From the NCBI RefSeq assembly GCF_011440305.1, contig NZ_JAAOIW010000031.1, positions 1 to 37,827 of the forward strand: a DNA stretch of 37,827 bases. Reading direction: 5' to 3'. The stretch's first letter is position 1. Each line of letters starts with the position of its first letter. Both the position numbers and the translations under genes were made by a program. The stretch is from Paenibacillus agricola (GTDB lineage: Bacteria; Bacillota; Bacilli; Paenibacillales; NBRC-103111). Below the pieces are notes generated by a model, which was given only the letters and a program-made list of their open reading frames with translations, did not search any database and had not been told where the DNA came from. This document shows positions 1 through 7,739 of the stretch, in pieces.

Positions 1-43
1 AAGGCATGGAGCTGACGGATACTAATCGGTCGAGGGCTTATCC
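1..43 (+). rRNA. 23S ribosomal RNA, 3' end (partial)
   Basis: The first bases match the conserved end of bacterial 23S rRNA (GAGCTGACGGATACTAATCG followed by a GAGGGCTTA-type terminus). Only the last ~43 bases are inside the window. The exact 3' end is estimated by analogy with Bacillus. The spacer to the 5S gene (44-224) contains no gene; it has a C-rich/G-rich pair (52-57 and 74-79) that may belong to the processing stem. Confidence 0.9.
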
Positions 44-224
44 AAAGGAAGTCCCCCCTGAAGTGCAAGCTAAAGGGGGTGCGTTGCTCGACGCAGAGTT
101 GTTGGTTTCGGATCTAGTTTTCAAGGTGCAAACCTTGGATGCAAGCCTTTAGGCAGGCCATTGCTATTTAGTTGCGAGGCAGGCGGATGAGCTTGTTACA
201 TGAGCTTTTTAACGAAAGCAAGCC

Positions 225-342
225 GTTTGGTGATGATGGCAGAGGGGAACCACGCGTTCCCATCTCGAACACGACCGTTAAGCCCTCTAGCGCCAATGGT
301 ACTTGAACCGCAGGGTTCTGGGAGAGTAGGACATTGCCAAGC
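225..342 (+). rRNA. rrf: 5S ribosomal RNA
   Basis: About 117 nt with the 5S hallmarks: CGTTCCCATCTCGAACACG in loop B/C, GAGAGTAGGAC near the 3' side, and terminal strands TTTGGTGAT (226-234) and ATTGCCAAG (333-341) that pair. Ends are placed from this helix and may be off by a few bases. It is followed within 10 bases by the tRNA cluster, so rRNA and tRNAs are probably cotranscribed. Confidence 0.95.
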
Positions 343-349
343 GGAATAT

Positions 350-425
350 TCCCTGATAGCTCAGTTGGTAGAGCACTCGACTGTTAATCGAGTTGTCACA
401 GGTTCGAGTCCTGTTCGGGGAGCCA
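350..425 (+). tRNA. tRNA-Asn (GTT)
   Basis: Full cloverleaf. Acceptor 350-356 pairs with 415-421, the anticodon loop reads CTGTTAA, and GTTCGAGTC forms the T loop. CCA is encoded (423-425). First tRNA after 5S. Confidence 0.97.
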
Positions 426-428
426 CTT

Positions 429-501
429 GCTTCCATAGCTCAGTCGGTAGAGTGCATCCATGGTAAGGATGAGGTCACCGGTTCGATTCCGGTTGGAAGC
501 T
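429..501 (+). tRNA. tRNA-Thr (GGT)
   Basis: Acceptor GCTTCCA pairs with TGGAAGC (494-500). The anticodon stem CATCC/GGATG encloses ATGGTAA, giving anticodon GGT. The discriminator T501 is followed by TCA, so CCA is not encoded and must be added after transcription, unlike most neighbours. Confidence 0.93.
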
Positions 502-510
502 TCAGGTTCA

Positions 511-585
511 GGCCCGTTGGTCAAGTGGTTAAGACACCTCCCTTTCACGGAGGTAACAGGGGTTCGAGTCCCCTACGGGTCACCA
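511..585 (+). tRNA. tRNA-Glu (TTC)
   Basis: Acceptor GGCCCGT pairs with ACGGGTC (575-581). The anticodon stem CCTCC/GGAGG holds loop CTTTCAC, anticodon TTC. CCA is encoded (583-585). Confidence 0.97.
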
Positions 586-605
586 TATTATTTCTTTCAC
601 AATAA

Positions 606-680
606 TGGACGTGCCTTAATTCAACCGATGAAGTTCTGCCGATTAGCAGAGGGTCAACGGTTCGATCCTAGTATCGTTCA
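606..680 (+). pseudogene. Decayed tRNA-like sequence
   Basis: This 75-base stretch sits in the gap between tRNA-Glu and tRNA-Thr. TGGACGT (606-612) pairs with TCGTTCA (674-680) at six of seven positions, TCTGC/GCAGA could form an anticodon stem around a six-base loop, and GGTTCGATCC resembles a T loop. The T stem does not pair and no CCA follows. It looks like a degenerate tRNA copy; I cannot assign an amino acid. An unusual functional RNA is not excluded. Confidence 0.4.
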
Positions 681-684
681 ATAA

Positions 685-760
<76 letters not shown>

Positions 761-776
761 GCTTTATCTTCGATAT

Positions 777-851
777 TGGGGATTAGCCAAGCGGTAAGGC
801 AACGGACTTTGACTCCGTCATTCCTAGGTTCGATCCCTAGATCCCCAGCCA
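777..851 (+). tRNA. tRNA-Gln (TTG)
   Basis: Acceptor TGGGGAT pairs with ATCCCCA (841-847). The stem ACGGA/TCCGT holds loop CTTTGAC, anticodon TTG. CCA is encoded (849-851). Confidence 0.96.
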
Positions 852-857
852 TAGTAT

Positions 858-933
858 GAGACATTAGCTCAGTTGGTAGAGCACCTGACTTTTAATCAGG
901 GTGTCGTAGGTTCGAATCCTACATGTCTCACCA
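858..933 (+). tRNA. tRNA-Lys (TTT)
   Basis: Acceptor GAGACAT pairs with ATGTCTC (923-929). The stem CCTGA/TCAGG holds loop CTTTTAA, anticodon TTT. CCA is encoded (931-933). Confidence 0.97.
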
Positions 934-944
934 TTTTATTACAT

Positions 945-1026
945 GCGCGTATGGCGGAATTGGCAGACGCACTAGACTTAGGATCTAGCGTTTTACGACG
1001 TGGGGGTTCAAGTCCCTCTACGCGCA
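945..1026 (+). tRNA. tRNA-Leu (TAG)
   Basis: Class II tRNA with a long variable arm. Acceptor GCGCGTA pairs with TACGCGC (1019-1025). The stem CTAGA/TCTAG holds loop CTTAGGA, anticodon TAG. The discriminator A1026 is followed by TCT, so CCA is not encoded. Confidence 0.95.
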
Positions 1027-1035
1027 TCTTTTTTT

Positions 1036-1110
1036 GCGGAAGTGGCTCAGCGGTAGAGCATCGCCTTGCCAAGGCGAGGGTCGCGGGTTCGATTCCCGTC
1101 TTCCGCTCCA
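1036..1110 (+). tRNA. tRNA-Gly (GCC)
   Basis: Acceptor GCGGAAG pairs with CTTCCGC (1100-1106). The stem TCGCC/GGCGA holds loop TTGCCAA, anticodon GCC. CCA is encoded. Confidence 0.97.
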
Positions 1111-1125
1111 TTATGAATCTAATAG

Positions 1126-1202
1126 GCACCCTTAGCTCAGCTGGATAGAGCGTTTGACTACGAATCAAAAGGCCGGGAGTTCGAATCTCTCAGGGTGCGC
1201 CA
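1126..1202 (+). tRNA. tRNA-Arg (ACG)
   Basis: Acceptor GCACCCT pairs with AGGGTGC (1192-1198). The stem TTTGA/TCAAA holds loop CTACGAA, anticodon ACG (expected to be edited to ICG). CCA is encoded (1200-1202). Confidence 0.96.
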
Positions 1203-1266
1203 TTTAGCTTTCATTCACGTAATCAGTTTTAAGCGTATGTTGTGGCAAGTGCACTGCATATACCAT

Positions 1267-1343
1267 CGGGACGTAGCTCAGCTTGGTAGAGCACCTGGTT
1301 TGGGACCAGGGGGTCGCATGTTCAAATCGTGTCGTCCCGACCA
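1267..1343 (+). tRNA. tRNA-Pro (TGG)
   Basis: Acceptor CGGGACG pairs with CGTCCCG (1333-1339). The stem CCTGG/CCAGG holds loop TTTGGGA, anticodon TGG. CCA is encoded. Confidence 0.96.
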
Positions 1344-1374
1344 TTTATTTTATCATTCCTAAAGTATTTTACAA

Positions 1375-1448
1375 GCGGGTGTAGTTCAATGGTAGAACTT
1401 CAGCCTTCCAAGCTGATAGCAGGGGTTCGATTCCCCTTACCCGCTCCA
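1375..1448 (+). tRNA. tRNA-Gly (TCC)
   Basis: Acceptor GCGGGTG pairs with TACCCGC (1438-1444, one G-T pair). The stem TCAGC/GCTGA holds loop CTTCCAA, anticodon TCC. CCA is encoded (1446-1448). Last tRNA of the cluster. Confidence 0.96.
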
Positions 1449-1462
1449 TAATTTACAATGAC

Positions 1463-1485
1463 GAGACCTAGTAGGTCTTTTTTTA
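1463..1485 (+). terminator. Terminator of the rRNA-tRNA operon
   Basis: AGACC/GGTCT arms around CTAGTA are followed directly by a run of seven T. It lies right after the last tRNA and before ppc, so it fits as the end of the stable RNA operon. Confidence 0.75.
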
Positions 1486-1599
1486 TTTCCATATAAATAT
1501 ACTGCATGTCTACGTAGTGTTGTGTTAAAATACTCATTATGGTCTACAGAGATTGAAAAAGATAAATTGCTTCTTAAAGCATGCCTCAGGAGGGGAACC

Positions 1600-4389
1600 A
1601 TGTTGGAATCCAGTAGCTTGATCAATAAAAATACAGCGAATAACTTATTACGTAGAGATGTTCGGTTTTTGGGGACGATTCTAGGCGAAGTGCTCGTCCA
1701 TCAAGGCGGCAATGAGTTATTAACGATTGTAGAAAACATTAGAGAAATGAGTAAGAACCTGCGCGCCCAGTATTCTACCGAGATGTATGACGAATTTAAA
1801 GAGGCTATTACCTCTTTGGCACCTGAGAAAAGACATCAAGTGATCCGTGCATTCGCGATTTATTTTCAACTGATTAATATTGCTGAACAAAATCACCGCA
1901 TTCGCAGAAAACGTGACTACGAGCGCTCATCAGGCGAGAACGTACAGCCTGGATCTATAGAGGATGTAGTGCGTGACCTGAAAAACCAACAAATTCCTGC
2001 TTCAGAAGTAGAGGAAATGCTGCAAGGGATTTCGCTTGAATTGGTCATGACTGCACATCCTACGGAAGCTACACGCCGTGCTGTGTTGGATATCCACCAA
2101 CGTATTGCTAATGAAGTCATGGAGCTAGACAATCCGAACCTAACCTTCCGCGAACGCGAGCAACTTCGTGATAAGCTAATGGGTGAGGTTATTACGCTTT
2201 GGCAGACCGATGAACTTAGGGATCGGAAACCAACGGTTATTGATGAAGTTAACAATGGGCTTTATTATTTTGATGCGACGTTATTTGATGTGCTTCCTGA
2301 GGTTTATCAAGAGCTTGAACGCTGTCTGGCGATTTATTATCCAGAGCAATCTTGGCATGCTCCGATATTCATGAAATTTGGTTCATGGATAGGTGGAGAC
2401 CGTGACGGTAACCCTTCTGTAACCTCGAAGGTCACATGGGAAACCTTAACGCTGCACAGAAAGCTGGCACTTAAGAAATATGATGAGCTACTAACGGGTT
2501 TCATGGAGCATTTGAGCTTCAGCAAAAATATTGTAGAAGTTACGCAGGAATTGTTGGATTCTATCCAAGTAGATCGTGAGCGGCTTGATCTGCGCTCCCA
2601 TGAAGTATGGCGAAACGAAAAAGAGCCTTATCGGATTAAAATTGTATATATGCTTGAGAAAATACGCCGTACGGCAGATCCGTCCATAGATGCTTTGCAA
2701 AAGTACAACTCACCGGATGAGTTTTTGGCTGATTTGAAAATTATCGAGAATAGCTTGCGTAACCATTTTGCCGATTATATCGCGGATGCTTATGTAGTTA
2801 AATTGGTTCGCCAAGTGGAATTGTTTGGCTTCCATCTGGCTTCCTTGGACGTTAGGCAGCACAGCCAGGAGCATGAATCAGCAATGGCTGAAATATTGGC
2901 GAAAATGAGCATTTGCGCTGACTATTCAGTACTGACAGAGCCTGCCAAGATTGAGCTATTGACCAGCTTGCTGAATGAACCAAGACCGATTACTTCGCCT
3001 TATATGGACTATACCGAGAACACGCTGGAGTGTTTGAAGGTTTATCGTGTGATTAAGCAGGCACAGCAAGAATTTGGGGTTAAATGTATTACAAGCTATC
3101 TTATTAGTATGACCCGTGGCTCCAGCGATTTACTTGAAGTGTTAGTACTGGCTAAGGAAGCCGGATTGTATCATCAAGCCGCAGATGGCTCAGTTACTTG
3201 TACGTTACAGTCTGCGCCGTTATTCGAAACGATTGATGATTTGCACGAAGCACCCGCTATTATGCGGGCATTATATTCAATTCCAGCCTATCGAAACAGC
3301 TTGGTGTCTACGAACAACCTGCAAGAAATTATGTTGGGTTATTCCGACAGCAATAAAGACGGCGGCGTTATTACCGCCAACTGGGAGCTAAGGGTTGCAT
3401 TGCGTTCGATTACCAAGGCAGCCAATGAATATGGCGTAAAGCTTAAATTTTTTCATGGCCGCGGCGGCGCTTTGGGGCGTGGCGGCATGCCACTTAACCG
3501 GAGTATCCTGGCACAACCAGCCGATACGGTAGGTGGAGGCATCAAGATCACCGAGCAAGGCGAGGTGCTTTCTTCCCGATATTCGATGAAGGGCATTGCC
3601 TACCGCAGCTTGGAGCAGGCTACCTCTGCTTTGCTGCAGGCAGCTGTCAATGGCCGCAATCCACAGTTTGAGCAGGCTGAAGCCGAGTGGGAAGCGATTA
3701 TGTTTGATATTTCGGAGAAAGCGCAAACCAAGTACCAGGATTTGATTTTCCGCGATCCGGACTTCCTGACCTTCTTCAAGGAATCGACACCGTTGCCTGA
3801 GCTGGGAGAGCTTAATATTGGCTCCCGCCCATCCAAACGCAAAGGTAGTGACCGGTTTGAGGATCTTCGTGCCATTCCTTGGGTATTTGCTTGGACGCAA
3901 AGCCGGTTCTTGCTTCCCGCTTGGTACGCGGCAGGTACGGGGCTGAATAGCTTCTATCAAGGAAAAGCTGAGAACTTGGCGGTTATGCAGGAAATGTATG
4001 AAAAATGGTCGTTTTTCCGTTCATTGATTGATAATTTGCAGATGGCTATGGCAAAAGCAGATTTATTGATCGCGAAAGAATATGGCAGCATGATTAAGGA
4101 TCCGGTCATTGCTGAGCGTATTTTTAATGAAATTAGCAACGAATTTAAGCTGACTTCGGATTTAATCCTTAGCATCAGCGGGCAGCAGGAAATTCTTGAT
4201 AATGTACCGGTTATTCAAGAATCGATCCGATTGCGTAACCCCTATGTCGATCCATTAAGCTATTTGCAAGTGCAATTGGTTACAGAGCTAAGAGCTATTA
4301 GGGAGTTAGACGAGGAAGATGCCTTGTTGATCCGCGAAGTACTCTTAACGATTAATGGTATTGCAGCGGGGCTTCGAAATACCGGTTGA
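1600..4389 (+). CDS. ppc: Phosphoenolpyruvate carboxylase
   Basis: Cytoplasmic enzyme that adds bicarbonate to phosphoenolpyruvate to give oxaloacetate, refilling the citric acid cycle. Family motifs are present: the catalytic-histidine motif HPTEATRR (H153), GGDRDGNPSVT near 260, GYSDSNKDGG (from 580) and the loop FHGRGGALGRGG (618-629), and the protein ends in the usual RNTG. At 929 residues it has normal length. I chose ATG 1600 because CAGGAGGGG lies just upstream; the reading frame is open 26 codons further but without a ribosome site. It stands alone between two terminators. Confidence 0.97.
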   Translation: MLESSSLINKNTANNLLRRDVRFLGTILGEVLVHQGGNELLTIVENIREMSKNLRAQYSTEMYDEFKEAITSLAPEKRHQVIRAFAIYFQLINIAEQNHRIRRKRDYERSSGENVQPGSIEDVVRDLKNQQIPASEVEEMLQGISLELVMTAHPTEATRRAVLDIHQRIANEVMELDNPNLTFREREQLRDKLMGEVITLWQTDELRDRKPTVIDEVNNGLYYFDATLFDVLPEVYQELERCLAIYYPEQSWHAPIFMKFGSWIGGDRDGNPSVTSKVTWETLTLHRKLALKKYDELLTGFMEHLSFSKNIVEVTQELLDSIQVDRERLDLRSHEVWRNEKEPYRIKIVYMLEKIRRTADPSIDALQKYNSPDEFLADLKIIENSLRNHFADYIADAYVVKLVRQVELFGFHLASLDVRQHSQEHESAMAEILAKMSICADYSVLTEPAKIELLTSLLNEPRPITSPYMDYTENTLECLKVYRVIKQAQQEFGVKCITSYLISMTRGSSDLLEVLVLAKEAGLYHQAADGSVTCTLQSAPLFETIDDLHEAPAIMRALYSIPAYRNSLVSTNNLQEIMLGYSDSNKDGGVITANWELRVALRSITKAANEYGVKLKFFHGRGGALGRGGMPLNRSILAQPADTVGGGIKITEQGEVLSSRYSMKGIAYRSLEQATSALLQAAVNGRNPQFEQAEAEWEAIMFDISEKAQTKYQDLIFRDPDFLTFFKESTPLPELGELNIGSRPSKRKGSDRFEDLRAIPWVFAWTQSRFLLPAWYAAGTGLNSFYQGKAENLAVMQEMYEKWSFFRSLIDNLQMAMAKADLLIAKEYGSMIKDPVIAERIFNEISNEFKLTSDLILSISGQQEILDNVPVIQESIRLRNPYVDPLSYLQVQLVTELRAIRELDEEDALLIREVLLTINGIAAGLRNTG

Positions 4390-4410
4390 TGAATGGTAGT
4401 TTTTTTCTAG

Positions 4411-4487
4411 AGTCGGGTAGCTTGGGAACAACCGGATAATGATTCTTATTATTCGGTTGCTTCTTTTTAAAAGCTGCCCGGCTTTTT
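4411..4487 (+). terminator. Two-level hairpin terminator after ppc
   Basis: An outer stem (AGTCGGGTAGCTT with AAGCTGCCCGGCT, 13 pairs including G-T) encloses an inner hairpin (AACCGGATAATG with TATTATTCGGTT). A T run follows at 4482-4486. The stacked arrangement is larger than a usual terminator. Confidence 0.75.
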
Positions 4488-4552
4488 GCATGGATGGGAT
4501 TACAGGGGATACGGTTACTACTTAAGGAACATGAAGAAAGCGTGGTGCTGCT

Positions 4553-5452
4553 TTGAAATCAAGATGGTTTGCAATGGTCTTGGTGCTGATCGGGGCTTCA
4601 AGCTACGGGCTGTTATCCCCGCTGATTAAAACTGCTTACCAAGAGGGCTGGAATGAGCTGGAGGTTTCAGCAAGCCAAATGACGGCAGCCGCGATATTAT
4701 TATGGCTGGTTGTGCTGATGCAGCGCAAAGCATGGAGCAATCCGTTCAAGGGACCGTGGGTCAAGCTTTCTTTGGTTGGCATGTTCGGTTTGGCGGCGAC
4801 AACCTTGCTGTATAATACAGCTTTGGCCGAAATGGATGCTACAGTAGCGATTGTGCTGTTATTCCAATTTACTTGGATCACGATTGTGATGGAAGCGGTA
4901 GCTAACCGCAAATGGCCGGAGCGCAACCAGTGGCTGGCTGTAGGGATTATTATGCTGGGGACGTTGTGCTCAGTTGAGGCCTTTGATGCTGATTGGACCC
5001 GATTTACTTATTTAGGTATTGTCTGCGGCCTGGGTTCTGCGATGTCGTACTCTTTTTTTCTATTTATGGCAGGGCGGTTGGAAACCCATTTGCATCCTTT
5101 TATGAAATCAGCCGTAATGGTAACAGGGGCATTGCCGTTATTGTATTTGATTTATCCACCGGTCGTGTTTGTCCAACCGGGTAATGGCTCGTTGCTGTTA
5201 TGGGGTATTATCCTAGGCTTATTGGGACAGGTGATTCCCACAACCGCATTTATGGTAGGCATCCCGCGGATTGGAAGCACCCTTGCCTCGCTGCTCGGAG
5301 CGATGGAATTGCCAGTTGGCATCGTGGCCTCCTTGCTCATTTTGCACGAAGCTGTACATGGGGTACAATGGTTTGGTATGCTTTTAATATTAGCTGGAAT
5401 TATAGTCGCTGAGAAGCGAAAGCGTTTAGAGGTTCCTGTATCCAATAAATAG
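4553..5452 (+). CDS. EamA/DMT-family membrane transporter
   Basis: A 299-residue hydrophobic protein with about ten predicted membrane segments, in two repeats of five, typical of the drug/metabolite transporter (EamA) superfamily. The segments alternate with short basic loops (for example MQRKAW near 58). The substrate cannot be told from sequence. The start is taken as TTG 4553 because the first membrane segment begins within ten residues; the ribosome site is weak (AAGAAAGCG), so the ATG a few codons later is possible. It ends 39 bases before sigW on the same strand and no terminator is seen between them, so sigW may be read from this gene's transcript. Confidence 0.8.
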   Translation: MKSRWFAMVLVLIGASSYGLLSPLIKTAYQEGWNELEVSASQMTAAAILLWLVVLMQRKAWSNPFKGPWVKLSLVGMFGLAATTLLYNTALAEMDATVAIVLLFQFTWITIVMEAVANRKWPERNQWLAVGIIMLGTLCSVEAFDADWTRFTYLGIVCGLGSAMSYSFFLFMAGRLETHLHPFMKSAVMVTGALPLLYLIYPPVVFVQPGNGSLLLWGIILGLLGQVIPTTAFMVGIPRIGSTLASLLGAMELPVGIVASLLILHEAVHGVQWFGMLLILAGIIVAEKRKRLEVPVSNK

Positions 5453-5491
5453 ACTTTGAAGGCTTTGGATGGAAGTTTGGAGGAGTGTCGG

Positions 5492-6058
5492 TTGGAGCAG
5501 ATGGATGTTAGACTCGCTAAACTAGCCCGTAAGGGAGACAGGGCTGCTTTTGCCGAGTTGGTGGAATTGTATAAGGATAAAATCTTCCATCTTGCGTATA
5601 GAATGCTGCATAGTCGGCATGAGGCGGAGGAAATTGTACAGGAAACCTTTCTAAGGGTATTTACTAATCTGGACAGGTATGATGAATATCAGAAATTTTC
5701 GACCTGGATTTACCGGATTGGAACCAATCTTTGTATAGATCGTCTCCGTAAACGTAAAGTCACCTTTTCCCTGGATGCCGAAATGAAGGACGGTGAGGGA
5801 ACGGACTGGTATTCGATGCTGCCAAGCTTAGAGGATACGCCGGATGAACAGGTAGCCTTGTCCGAAACACAAACGGAAATTCGTAAATCCATTGAATCCT
5901 TACCGGAAAAATACAAATCGGTGGTCATCCTGAGGTATTTACAGGATCTTTCGCTTCAGGAGATCAGTGATGTGTTATCAATGCCCGTAACTACAATCAA
6001 AACAAGGCTGCACCGTGGGCGGGAATTTCTTCGGAAAAAATTGGAACGTGTTTTGTAA
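5492..6058 (+). CDS. sigW: ECF sigma factor, SigW type
   Basis: Extracytoplasmic-function sigma factor that directs RNA polymerase to envelope-stress genes. Region 2 is clear (FAELVELYKDKIFHLAYRML, then HEAEEIVQETFLRVFTNL and FSTWIYRIGTNLCIDRLRKRK) and region 4 is clear (LPEKYKSVVILRYLQDLSLQEI, then VTTIKTRLHRGREFLRKKL). TTG 5492 is chosen as start: TTGGAGGAG ends 8 bases before it and the resulting 188 residues match the ~187 of Bacillus subtilis SigW. The frame is open upstream from 5456 but with no ribosome site. Its anti-sigma factor follows at 6185. The B. subtilis assignment rests on sequence memory and on the neighbouring zinc-finger gene. Confidence 0.9.
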   Translation: MEQMDVRLAKLARKGDRAAFAELVELYKDKIFHLAYRMLHSRHEAEEIVQETFLRVFTNLDRYDEYQKFSTWIYRIGTNLCIDRLRKRKVTFSLDAEMKDGEGTDWYSMLPSLEDTPDEQVALSETQTEIRKSIESLPEKYKSVVILRYLQDLSLQEISDVLSMPVTTIKTRLHRGREFLRKKLERVL

Positions 6059-6066
6059 CCGGATTT

Positions 6067-6092
6067 TGAAACATATTACGAATTCATACGTA
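6067..6092 (+). promoter_or_regulatory. Sigma-W-type promoter in front of rsiW
   Basis: TGAAAC (6067-6072) is followed by exactly 16 bases and CGTA (6089-6092), which is the textbook sigma-W/ECF consensus. It lies in the 126-base gap between sigW and rsiW, so it would drive rsiW rather than sigW. No equal match was seen in front of sigW. Confidence 0.75.
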
Positions 6093-6184
6093 TGTACTAC
6101 ACAAGCTACTAATATGCCTCTGCTGGCATCCCTATTTGGTGGGCGGAAGAGGAACTAAAAGGAAACAGAAAGGAGTGGCTCGTA

Positions 6185-6796
6185 ATGGATTGTAAAGAAG
6201 CCCTCCCTTTGATACATGAATACATGGATGGCGGGTTGGACCGGTCGGAGGCTGCGCGCCTGAATGACCATTTGGAAGTATGCCCTGCTTGTAAGATGCG
6301 GTTAAAGCAACTAGAACGGGTCGAGGCGCTTGTCCAGTCATGGCCACGGGTAGAAACATCGCCAGGCTTGACTGAACGTATCATGAGTGCGTTGCCGCGG
6401 GTTAAACAAAGAAGCCTTTGGAGGCACTGGATTCGCAATCACCCCGCTATATCCGTAGCCGCCGTGTTTGTATTGGTTATGACGGGCAGCTTGATGTCGA
6501 TGTGGAATGAAAATTCTGAGCTTATGGTGAAGGGCAACGATTTGCAGTCTATTGTAATCCAGGGCAATACGGTATATGTGCCGGCCGGTAAGACGGTTGC
6601 AGGCAATATTATGGTCGAGAATGGAAAGCTGCAGGTCGATGGCGACATCGAAGGCAATATTGTAGTTATTCAAGGTTCCGTTATTCTTGCATCTACGGCA
6701 CATATTTCGGGACAAATCACACAAATTGATGAGGCATTTAGCTGGCTTTGGTTCAAAATGAACGGTCTGGCTTCGAAAATTTCCGAGTCCAAATAG
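6185..6796 (+). CDS. rsiW: Zinc-finger anti-sigma factor, RsiW type
   Basis: Single-pass membrane protein that holds SigW inactive until regulated proteolysis under envelope stress. The cytoplasmic N-terminus has the zinc anti-sigma motif with H29, C33 and C36 (HLEVCPACK) after an upstream Cys at residue 3. One membrane segment lies at about 87-108. The outer part (about 120-185) consists of short beta repeats (GNTVYVPAGKTVAGNIMVEN and similar) resembling polymer-forming/bactofilin-like turns. ATG 6185 has AAAGGAGTGG upstream. At 203 residues it has family-typical length. A sigma-W promoter lies just before it. Confidence 0.88.
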   Translation: MDCKEALPLIHEYMDGGLDRSEAARLNDHLEVCPACKMRLKQLERVEALVQSWPRVETSPGLTERIMSALPRVKQRSLWRHWIRNHPAISVAAVFVLVMTGSLMSMWNENSELMVKGNDLQSIVIQGNTVYVPAGKTVAGNIMVENGKLQVDGDIEGNIVVIQGSVILASTAHISGQITQIDEAFSWLWFKMNGLASKISESK

Positions 6797-6819
6797 GACA
6801 AATGGACCATTTTAAACAT

Positions 6820-6856
6820 CCTCCCTAAAAGATATGGTGAAAGGGAGGGTTTTTTG
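6820..6856 (+). terminator. Terminator after rsiW
   Basis: CCTCCCT pairs with AGGGAGG (6842-6848) and is followed by a T run (6850-6855). It closes the sigW-rsiW unit before cdaA. Confidence 0.85.
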
Positions 6857-6865
6857 TTCATATTA

Positions 6866-6874
6866 TGGTATGAT
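6866..6874 (+). promoter_or_regulatory. Candidate extended -10 promoter for cdaA operon
   Basis: TGGTATGAT is an extended -10 (TGnTATGAT), a good vegetative element. No convincing -35 lies 17 bases upstream. It is placed between the rsiW terminator and cdaA, where the operon needs a promoter. Confidence 0.4.
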
Positions 6875-6925
6875 TTAAGGACGGTAATTTAGGTAGATTA
6901 AGCCGCGTTTCGTCTGGGGGCAGAG

Positions 6926-7738
6926 ATGATGGAGTTCATAACAGCCATCAATATAAAAGATATTATAGATATATTGATCGTAAGCTACGTTATTTACAAG
7001 CTGATTTTATTAGTAAGAGGCACTCGGGCTATTCAGTTGTTAAAAGGGATCTTCGTTGTGGTTGTCACTTGGGCACTCAGCACCTGGTTTAAGCTAAGTA
7101 CCTTGCAGTGGATGATGAACCAAATGTTTACCTTTGGGGTGCTGGCGGTCATCATTATTTTCCAGCCTGAGCTTCGCCGTGCCTTGGAGCAATTGGGGCG
7201 AGGGGCTTTATTCAGCCGCACGACACAGACGGAGACCGACAATGACCTGAATAAACGGGTCAGCGAAGTACTCAAAGCGGTCAGTTATTTGGCACGCCGC
7301 AAAATCGGCGCTATTATCGTCTTCGAGCGTGAAACTGGCTTGAATGATTATGTCGAGTCCGGCATTTCGATAGAATCCCATATCAGCTCGGAGTTGTTAA
7401 TTAATATTTTTATCCCGAATACGCCTTTGCATGACGGAGCCGTCCTTATACGTAAAGACCAACTGATGGCAGCTGGCTGTTATTTACCCCTATCGGAGAA
7501 TCCTTTTATCAGTAAGGAGCTAGGAACACGGCACCGGGCAGCAATTGGCATGAGTGAGGTGTCTGACGCAGTCTGTGTGATTGTATCAGAGGAAACCGGT
7601 CATGTTTCCCTTGCCCTTAACGGTCATATTATACGTGATATTAAGGAAGAGGCTTTGCTGTCCAAGCTTTTTGAAGAGCTGAAGTCTAAGACCAAGACCA
7701 AGGAAAAGAACTCCATTTGGAAATGGAGGTTATGGTAA
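6926..7738 (+). CDS. cdaA: Diadenylate cyclase CdaA (DacA)
   Basis: Membrane-bound enzyme that joins two ATP into cyclic di-AMP, the second messenger for potassium, osmotic and cell-wall balance in Gram-positives. Three membrane segments fill residues ~10-85; the DAC catalytic domain follows with the DGA motif at 170-172 (LHDGAVLI) and the RHR motif at about 202-204 (TRHRAAIG). At 270 residues it has typical length. The start may be ATG 6926 or the adjacent ATG 6929; the GGGGG upstream is better spaced for the second. First gene of the conserved cdaA-cdaR-glmM(-glmS) cluster, one base before cdaR. Confidence 0.96.
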   Translation: MMEFITAINIKDIIDILIVSYVIYKLILLVRGTRAIQLLKGIFVVVVTWALSTWFKLSTLQWMMNQMFTFGVLAVIIIFQPELRRALEQLGRGALFSRTTQTETDNDLNKRVSEVLKAVSYLARRKIGAIIVFERETGLNDYVESGISIESHISSELLINIFIPNTPLHDGAVLIRKDQLMAAGCYLPLSENPFISKELGTRHRAAIGMSEVSDAVCVIVSEETGHVSLALNGHIIRDIKEEALLSKLFEELKSKTKTKEKNSIWKWRLW

Positions 7739-7739
7739 G

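Noticed and set aside
1522-1599. Longer N-terminus for ppc
   Set aside because: No ribosome site at 1522, while CAGGAGGGG precedes ATG 1600 and the family length fits.
3388-3960. 190-codon minus-strand ORF inside ppc
   Set aside because: Antisense shadow of a strongly conserved enzyme gene, with no matching family or ribosome site.
5456-5491. Longer N-terminus for sigW
   Set aside because: TTGGAGGAG lies inside this stretch and points to TTG 5492; the shorter form matches the usual length.
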